NCBI GenBank assembly: GCA_048259785.1
Contig: JBLXHJ010000001.1
Coordinates: forward strand, 558,001-622,000
DNA length: 64,000 nucleotides
DNA from: Methylophaga sp048259785
GTDB taxonomy: Bacteria; Pseudomonadota; Gammaproteobacteria; Nitrosococcales; Methylophagaceae
Direction: 5' to 3'
Position 1 is the stretch's first letter, and every line of letters starts with the position of its first letter. Under the pieces are notes generated by a model. The model made no database searches. It saw only the letters and a list, made by a program, of their open reading frames with translations, and was not told the DNA's origin. This document shows, one piece after another, positions 59,181 through 64,000 of this stretch. The position numbers and the translations under genes are program-made.

Positions 59181-59250
59181 TGCAACCCAGCCATCTTCAC
59201 TTGGAAGACCTGTAGCTTTCCGACCCCGCCTCACGACGAGTTTGGCTTTG
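59181..59250 (-). promoter_or_regulatory. c-di-GMP-I (GEMM) riboswitch-like leader B
   Basis: On the minus strand, 38 bases upstream of VPxP gene B. The order is AAAGCCAAAC, a short stem TCGTCGTGAGGCGGG, GTCGGAAAGC, TACAGGTCTTCC, then GAAGATGGCTGGGTTGC. These correspond to the GEMM features GCAAAC, P1b, GACGCAAAGC and the closing P2/P1a strands. A 7-base inverted repeat AACCACT/AGTGGTT (59272-59295) lies just upstream. Between 59296 and 59480 there is only the promoter region and GAGGAGAG ribosome-binding site of the next gene. Confidence 0.72.
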
Positions 59251-59480
59251 ATTAAATGGATGAAAGTGATAAACCACTCAATTGCTCAAGTGGTTAATTA
59301 TTCATCTGCGGCTAAGTGTATAGAGGCTCTATTACAAGAAAATGTCAGAGTGAGTAATTGATTTAAATAAAATTTCTATCAATTATCTTGAGTAAATTAA
59401 CGGGCATATTTCCCGTTTTAAACTGGTGTATAGTCTGAAAATAATAATAAAAAAATATATATCAGAGAGGAGAGAGCAAT

Positions 59481-61604
59481 ATGGCAAGCGTATTAAAAAC
59501 AACGCATCATGGTGGCTGTCCACATGATTGTCCTGATACTTGTTCCATGGTCTATGAGGTTGAAAATGGTCAATTAACCTCTGTTAGAGGCAATAAAGAA
59601 CATCCGATGACCCGAGGTGGCTTGTGCGTCAAGCTTAAAGATTATGAAAAACGACATTACCATCCAGATCGTCTGCTTTACCCTATGCGACGAACAGGAC
59701 CTAAGGGCAGTGGACAGTTTGAGCGAATTAGCTGGGATGAGGCTTTGGAGGAAATCACTAGCCGCTGGAAAGCAATTATTGCCGAGCATGGTCCGCATGC
59801 CATTTTGCCTTATAGCTATTTGGGGAATCAGGGCTTAGTTCATGGCTTAAATGGGGGCGATGCCTTCTTTAACAAAATGGGGGCAACCGTTTGTGAACGT
59901 ACGTTTTGTGGCGAAGGTTCTTGTACCGCTTGGTTATTGACCGTAGGGCCGACGGCAGGTGTCGATCCCGAGAGTTTTATTCATTCTAAATACATCGTTA
60001 TCTGGGGCTGTAACTCGGTTAGCACCAATGTTCACCATTGGCATATCGTGAAAGATGCACAGAAAAATGGTGCCAAAGTGGTGGTGATTGATCCGTATAA
60101 ATCGAAAACGGCGAAAGAAGCGGATTGGCACATCGCGCCAAAACCCGGAACCGATGGTGCACTAGCGATGGCGATGATGCATGTCATCATTGAAGAAGGT
60201 TTACAGGATCAGGACTACATCGACAACTACACCGTTGGCTTTGATGCCTTGGCAGATAGAGCCAAGACCAGATCACCCGAATGGGCTGCCACTATCACAG
60301 GCATAGCTGCGGATGATATCCGTCAATTTGCCCGTGAGTTTGCCACTAGCCAACCTGCGGCAATTCGCCTTGGGGTAGCAGTTGAACGTAACTACGGTGG
60401 TGGTCAGGCCATCCGTGCTATTACTTGTTTGCCAGCTTTAACCGGTGCATGGCGTCATGTTGGTGGTGGTGCCTTACAGTTCCCGGTATGGGAGCATCCT
60501 TATAAATTTGATGTCATCTCGCGTCCAGATCTGATCCCACAAGGCACGCCAGTGGTGAATGCAATACAACTTGGTCGAGCACTAACGGGTGAGTTGGGAC
60601 TTGATACACCGATTAAATCTATGATGTGCTGGAATGCGAATCCTGTCACGCAAGCAGCTGAAACCGACAAAATTGTTCATGGTTTGATGCGGGAAGATCT
60701 GTTTCTGGTGTCGGCTGAACATTTTCTTTCTGATACGGCTTCTTATGCTGATATTGTGCTGCCTGCTTCTATGGGCGCTGAAATGGAAGATATGGTGCTG
60801 TCATGGGGCCACTTATATCTGACCTATAACGAAAAGTGCGTGGACTCGCCTGGTGAAGCTATTCCCAACAACGAGATATTCAGACGCCTTGCTGCCAGAA
60901 TGGGGTATGAAGAAGAAAACTTTAGCTGGTCAGATAGCGAGTGTCTGGAGAACTATGTTGACTGGGAATCACCTGCTTGTGATGGTATCGATTTAGCTTA
61001 TTTACGCGAACATGGTTTTGCCAAATTAAAAGTGGGTACCAAAGATGATCGTGCTCCTCACCGCAATGGAAATTTCCCCACGCCAAGTGGTAAATGCGAG
61101 CTGGAAATAAAAGGAGCCACAAATTTTGTTGCCGGACCTTTCAGGCAAATGTATGACGGTTTCCAGCCAGGCGAACCTTTAGACAGCTTACCTGATTATG
61201 TCCCATCAAGAGAGACGCATGAGAGCAATCCTGCGTTGGCTGAAAAGTATCCTTTAAATATCATTTCACCTAAAAGTCATGGCTTTCTGAACTCTTGTTA
61301 CGCCAATATGGAGAACAAGATAAAAGGCCAGGGCGAACAGTTTGTGATGATAAGTCCTGTGGATGCAGATATGAGAAATATCCAGAGTGGTGATGTGGTG
61401 TCTGTCTTTAACGATAGAGGTAAATTTGAGGCATTGGCACAAATTACCGATGATGTCAGCCCAGGTATTGTGGTGGCCACATTAGGCTATTGGCGACAGT
61501 TAAATAAAGGTACAGTTAACTGTGTGAGTTCGGCAGAGTTTGTTGATATGGGGCATGCGCCGACGTTTACAGATAACCTGGTTCAAGTGGCTTTAAATGC
61601 TTAA
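59481..61604 (+). CDS. Molybdopterin oxidoreductase (DMSO reductase family), substrate unknown
   Basis: 707-residue Mo/W-bisMGD enzyme. The N-terminal [4Fe-4S] motif is C13-x3-C17-x3-C21-x27-C49 (GGCPHDCPDTC ... GGLCVK). The Mo-site region includes ATVCERTFCGEGSC, followed by WGCNSVSTNVHHWHIV, NANPVTQAAETDK, and a C-terminal molydopterin-binding domain (YPLNIISPKSHGFLNSCYAN ... VSVFNDRGKFEA). There is no twin-arginine signal, so it is probably cytoplasmic. No electron-transfer or chaperone subunit adjoins, so the physiological reaction cannot be inferred. A bidirectional terminator follows. Confidence 0.88.
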   Translation: MASVLKTTHHGGCPHDCPDTCSMVYEVENGQLTSVRGNKEHPMTRGGLCVKLKDYEKRHYHPDRLLYPMRRTGPKGSGQFERISWDEALEEITSRWKAIIAEHGPHAILPYSYLGNQGLVHGLNGGDAFFNKMGATVCERTFCGEGSCTAWLLTVGPTAGVDPESFIHSKYIVIWGCNSVSTNVHHWHIVKDAQKNGAKVVVIDPYKSKTAKEADWHIAPKPGTDGALAMAMMHVIIEEGLQDQDYIDNYTVGFDALADRAKTRSPEWAATITGIAADDIRQFAREFATSQPAAIRLGVAVERNYGGGQAIRAITCLPALTGAWRHVGGGALQFPVWEHPYKFDVISRPDLIPQGTPVVNAIQLGRALTGELGLDTPIKSMMCWNANPVTQAAETDKIVHGLMREDLFLVSAEHFLSDTASYADIVLPASMGAEMEDMVLSWGHLYLTYNEKCVDSPGEAIPNNEIFRRLAARMGYEEENFSWSDSECLENYVDWESPACDGIDLAYLREHGFAKLKVGTKDDRAPHRNGNFPTPSGKCELEIKGATNFVAGPFRQMYDGFQPGEPLDSLPDYVPSRETHESNPALAEKYPLNIISPKSHGFLNSCYANMENKIKGQGEQFVMISPVDADMRNIQSGDVVSVFNDRGKFEALAQITDDVSPGIVVATLGYWRQLNKGTVNCVSSAEFVDMGHAPTFTDNLVQVALNA

Positions 61605-61617
61605 CTCTCCCACATGG

Positions 61618-61645
61618 AAAAAAGCCCGCATCAGCGGGCTTTTTT
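61618..61645. terminator. Bidirectional terminator between the Mo enzyme and the iron permease
   Basis: GCCCGC (61624-61629), loop ATCA, GCGGGC (61634-61639), with six As on the left and six Ts on the right. Confidence 0.93.
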
Positions 61646-61655
61646 GTGTTGAATT

Positions 61656-63614
61656 TTAGGCTGTTTGTCTGTTGCCGAAAGGCCTGATGCCTATCAATAT
61701 CAATATGGATAGAATCAGAATAGCCAATTGTGCTGCCAATCCTTCCCATGTGGAATAAACACCAATCCACGATAAGGTAAAGTCAATTGGGAAAGACGAT
61801 ATGCTGATCAAATCGGCTTCTTGTAATGCTGCCACCGCTTTACCAATCAGTACAAAGGATAGAGCCAGCATCAGGTAAGTGCTGAAGGTGAAGAATTTTC
61901 TGATAGGTAAACGTAAAGAGTATTTAATTATGACCCAGAATAATACAGCTAATATCACCGTCGCCGTTACAAAGCCGGTAGCGATAGACATTGACTGAGA
62001 CGACGCTGACTGAGTCATAAGAGCCTGATAAAACAGGACTGTTTCAAACACTTCACGATACACTGCAATGAAGGACAGCCCAGCTAAGCCCCACAATGTA
62101 CCTGTGCTTAAGTGGCGGTGAATATGCTGATTGATGTATGCCTGCCACGCTGCGGCGTTGGTTTTACTATGCATCCAGAAACCGACATAGAATAGAATGA
62201 CTGCAGCCATCAATGCACCGACACCTTCCATGATTTCACGGCTGGCACCACTAATACTGATGAGGTTTTGAGCTGCCCACCAGGTCGCTATACCAGCGAT
62301 TAAGGCAATAACCCATCCGGCGTGAACATATTTCACTGCATCGCGACGTTCAGTTTTTACCAGTACGGTCACCAGTGCCAGCACAACCAGCATTGCCTCT
62401 AAGCCTTCACGCAGCAAAATGACTAAGCTGGCGGTGAAAAGGGTAGAGTCAGATAAGGTATCAGCAGATAACATATCTTGCGCCTGGCTTAACTGACTGT
62501 TGGTTTTTTCGAGTAATGCAGTGATTTCATCCTGTTTATCAGACTGGCTTGTTAACTGTCTGAATGACATCATGGATTTTTCAATATCTTTTCTTAATTT
62601 TGGATCGTATGCATCGAGCGCGTTTTCAGCGAGTTCAAAACCATCAAGATAGGCACTAACAGCTAAGCCTTGAGCGGTTTTATATTCGCCAGCCATATAG
62701 CTTTTATGAGAAGCATTAAGCTGCTGTTTAGCCATGGCGAGAGGGTCGTTAGAAGCGAAAAGTGGCTCAGGGTTTGAGCGAAGTTCTGCGACGGTTTGGT
62801 TATCCAATGTTGGATATTTGTTTAATAAGGTATTAGGGCTGTTGCTGACAAAGTCTTGGATGCTCATACCTGCAGGAACAGTGGCGAGACCTTTATTATC
62901 CTGAAACGCTATGCTGCCAGCATAAAAAGCCAGTGACCAACGTTGTTTTTCATCCAGATGAGACAGGGCAACCATCGCTGTGCCTTCGATACCATTAGTA
63001 ATAGCATCGTACAAACCGATTAATGACCGGTTCATTGCACGTTCTTTGTCGGTAAAATCAGTTGGGGTTGGATCAAGCGTAGCGGCAAGTTCACCATTAC
63101 CCTGACCCTTAGCACCGTGACAGGCACTGCAATTTTGCTGATAAAGCGCTTGAACCTGTTGTATAGGTAATAATTCGCTGGGTAATGAAACTGCCGGTGA
63201 CAGTTTGATCAGAATATTACGCAGTTCAACCGTAATAGGATGAATCACATCCGGGTTTTGTTTGTCGGCAATAGCTTGTTGTAATTTAAGAGCAGCTTCT
63301 ACAGCGTCCTGACCATTTTCCAGTTGACGCGTTTTTTCTACAGCAAGTGCAGAAAATTCTGTCATTTCACTGTATTCAGCCTCATTGATGACTTCCCCAT
63401 TCGCAATCGCAGCACTGTAGTCTGCACCAATATATTCAGCCATCTGCATAAGCTGTCGTGTATCACTCTGTGCATCGTTAGCATGAGCTGTATATATAAA
63501 TGAGAAGAACATTATCAGGCTGATAATGAGACCTGATGTTTTGCGAAGGTCAAGTGTAAACACGTTTTTAACCGCTCCAGCTTTGGTTGTTAAGTCGAGA
63601 TATTGCTTAGTCAA
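61656..63614 (-). CDS. Cytochrome c-FTR1 iron permease fusion
   Basis: 652-residue protein. An N-terminal hydrophobic signal segment lies at about 28-45. The periplasmic region has a single c-type heme motif (C162-SA-C165-H166) in a cytochrome c domain (about 150-235), followed by a helical linker (about 285-385). The FTR1 permease domain has seven membrane segments and both iron-binding motifs, REGLE (402-406) and REVFE (520-524). This architecture suggests redox-coupled Fe2+/Fe3+ uptake within one chain. A GTG at codon 19 (63560) with GGAG upstream is an alternative start. A Fur-box palindrome precedes the gene. Confidence 0.9.
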   Translation of the reverse strand: MTKQYLDLTTKAGAVKNVFTLDLRKTSGLIISLIMFFSFIYTAHANDAQSDTRQLMQMAEYIGADYSAAIANGEVINEAEYSEMTEFSALAVEKTRQLENGQDAVEAALKLQQAIADKQNPDVIHPITVELRNILIKLSPAVSLPSELLPIQQVQALYQQNCSACHGAKGQGNGELAATLDPTPTDFTDKERAMNRSLIGLYDAITNGIEGTAMVALSHLDEKQRWSLAFYAGSIAFQDNKGLATVPAGMSIQDFVSNSPNTLLNKYPTLDNQTVAELRSNPEPLFASNDPLAMAKQQLNASHKSYMAGEYKTAQGLAVSAYLDGFELAENALDAYDPKLRKDIEKSMMSFRQLTSQSDKQDEITALLEKTNSQLSQAQDMLSADTLSDSTLFTASLVILLREGLEAMLVVLALVTVLVKTERRDAVKYVHAGWVIALIAGIATWWAAQNLISISGASREIMEGVGALMAAVILFYVGFWMHSKTNAAAWQAYINQHIHRHLSTGTLWGLAGLSFIAVYREVFETVLFYQALMTQSASSQSMSIATGFVTATVILAVLFWVIIKYSLRLPIRKFFTFSTYLMLALSFVLIGKAVAALQEADLISISSFPIDFTLSWIGVYSTWEGLAAQLAILILSILILIGIRPFGNRQTA

Positions 63615-63620
63615 GTTCTA

Positions 63621-63639
63621 AATGAGAATCATACTCATT
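63621..63639. promoter_or_regulatory. Fur box upstream of the iron permease
   Basis: The 19-base palindrome AATGAGAATCATACTCATT (arms AATGAG/CTCATT) matches the Fur consensus style GATAATGATAATCATTATC. It lies 7-25 bases upstream of the annotated start (61-79 bases from the alternative GTG start). Iron repression of the permease is expected. Confidence 0.75.
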
Positions 63640-63826
63640 ATAAACGTTACTGACTATTACGAGTCAATGATTTCTTAGATAAGACTGACTTCAAGAAGTT
63701 CTTCATGATGAGTACAACGAAAAGCAATACATCAACAGCGCTGCAATAACTCACTATGAGAGGCTTTAGCTTGTGTATGTGAGGTACAGAAAGTGATAAT
63801 GTGATCGTTTATGACAAATTGATGAC

Positions 63827-64000
63827 ATGATAATGAAGAATGTGATTAAGCTGGATTCGCTCGATAATGCGCCTTTGCAAACAGTACCTTTTCCTTATTT
63901 TAAAGTAGAAGAGTCAATTTATCCTGAGGATGTGCAAGGCATCATTAACAGTTTTCCCGATATTCCGGATGGTGGAAGTTATAACGTAGATGACGTTGAT
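63827..64000 (+). CDS. Start of a probable 2OG-Fe(II) oxygenase superfamily protein (partial)
   Basis: Open frame from ATG 63827 (or 63833) to the window end, 58 codons. The segment PFPYFKVEESIYPEDVQGIINSFPDIPDGGSYNVDD resembles the N-terminal cap of 2-oxoglutarate/Fe(II)-dependent oxygenases (PFP-h-hV-x-x-hhPxxhhxxIxxxFP-I). The catalytic HxD...H motif lies beyond the window, so the call is tentative. No strong ribosome-binding site is visible. It is divergent from the Fur-regulated permease across a gap of about 210 bases. Confidence 0.5.
   Translation, partial: MIMKNVIKLDSLDNAPLQTVPFPYFKVEESIYPEDVQGIINSFPDIPDGGSYNVDDVD

Noticed and set aside
59481..61604. Selenocysteine in the molybdopterin enzyme
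   Set aside because: No in-frame TGA interrupts the gene, and cysteines occupy the metal-site region.
1..64000. CRISPR array, prophage or insertion sequence
   Set aside because: No regularly spaced direct repeats, integrase, transposase or phage structural genes were seen.

Overview
The window reads as chromosomal DNA of a moderately low-GC gammaproteobacterium, probably a marine or halotolerant methylotroph close to Methylophaga. This is inference from gene content: the blocks lptD-surA-pdxA-rsmA and leuD-leuB-asd-fimV-truA-trpF-(trpBA)-accD-folC are gammaproteobacterial, an Entner-Doudoroff pair (edd-eda) is present, and there are several sodium-linked systems (PomAB-type stator, NSS and DAACS symporters). 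No insertion sequence, prophage or CRISPR array was seen. The only insertion-type element recognised is a group I intron inside the tmRNA gene.

Layout. 1-8 kb: end of lptD, surA-pdxA-rsmA, hupB followed by tRNA-Val and two identical abutting tRNA-Asp genes, ppiD, a dicarboxylate/amino-acid symporter and fabI. 8-12.7 kb: a peptide-type ABC binding lipoprotein, the flagellar stator pair and a YceI protein. 12.7-23.8 kb: leucine, aspartate-family and tryptophan biosynthesis with fimV, truA, accD and folC. 23.8-30.5 kb: fadL-acyl-CoA ligase (minus strand), trmB, and edd-eda behind a CRP-type site. 30.5-35.3 kb: a minus-strand operon of rhodanese, secreted CGC protein, MNIO/DUF692 enzyme and HvfC-like partner, then a lone ABC permease overlapping a ferritin-like DUF455 gene. 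35.3-38.8 kb: rnfH, ratA, an NSS transporter, smpB and the intron-interrupted ssrA. 39-45.3 kb: a VPxP C-terminal sorting-signal protein behind a c-di-GMP-I-like riboswitch, a small secreted protein, a GGDEF-EAL protein and small genes. 45.5-58 kb: a complete-looking type II secretion operon (gspE to gspD), then phoA with Pho-box and CRP-like sites and a His-tailed secreted protein. 58-64 kb: a YqaA protein, a second riboswitch-plus-VPxP gene, a molybdopterin oxidoreductase, a Fur-box-controlled cytochrome c-FTR1 iron permease, and the start of a probable 2OG-Fe(II) oxygenase.

Strongest findings. (1) ssrA spans 627 nt because a 266-nt group I intron splits the T-loop of its tRNA-like domain; removing it gives a 361-nt tmRNA with perfect T-arm and acceptor pairing. 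(2) Two unrelated secreted proteins share a VPxP-hydrophobic-Arg/Lys tail and the same GEMM-like leader, and a GGDEF-EAL protein lies 1 kb from one of them, suggesting a c-di-GMP-controlled surface-protein regulon. (3) An MNIO-HvfC pair is co-transcribed with a secreted protein carrying a lone C-G-C motif and a rhodanese, with no classical small precursor peptide, so it may be an unusual member of the copper/thiol peptide-modification systems. (4) The type II secretion operon runs into a phosphate-regulated alkaline phosphatase, reminiscent of phosphate-dedicated secretion systems.
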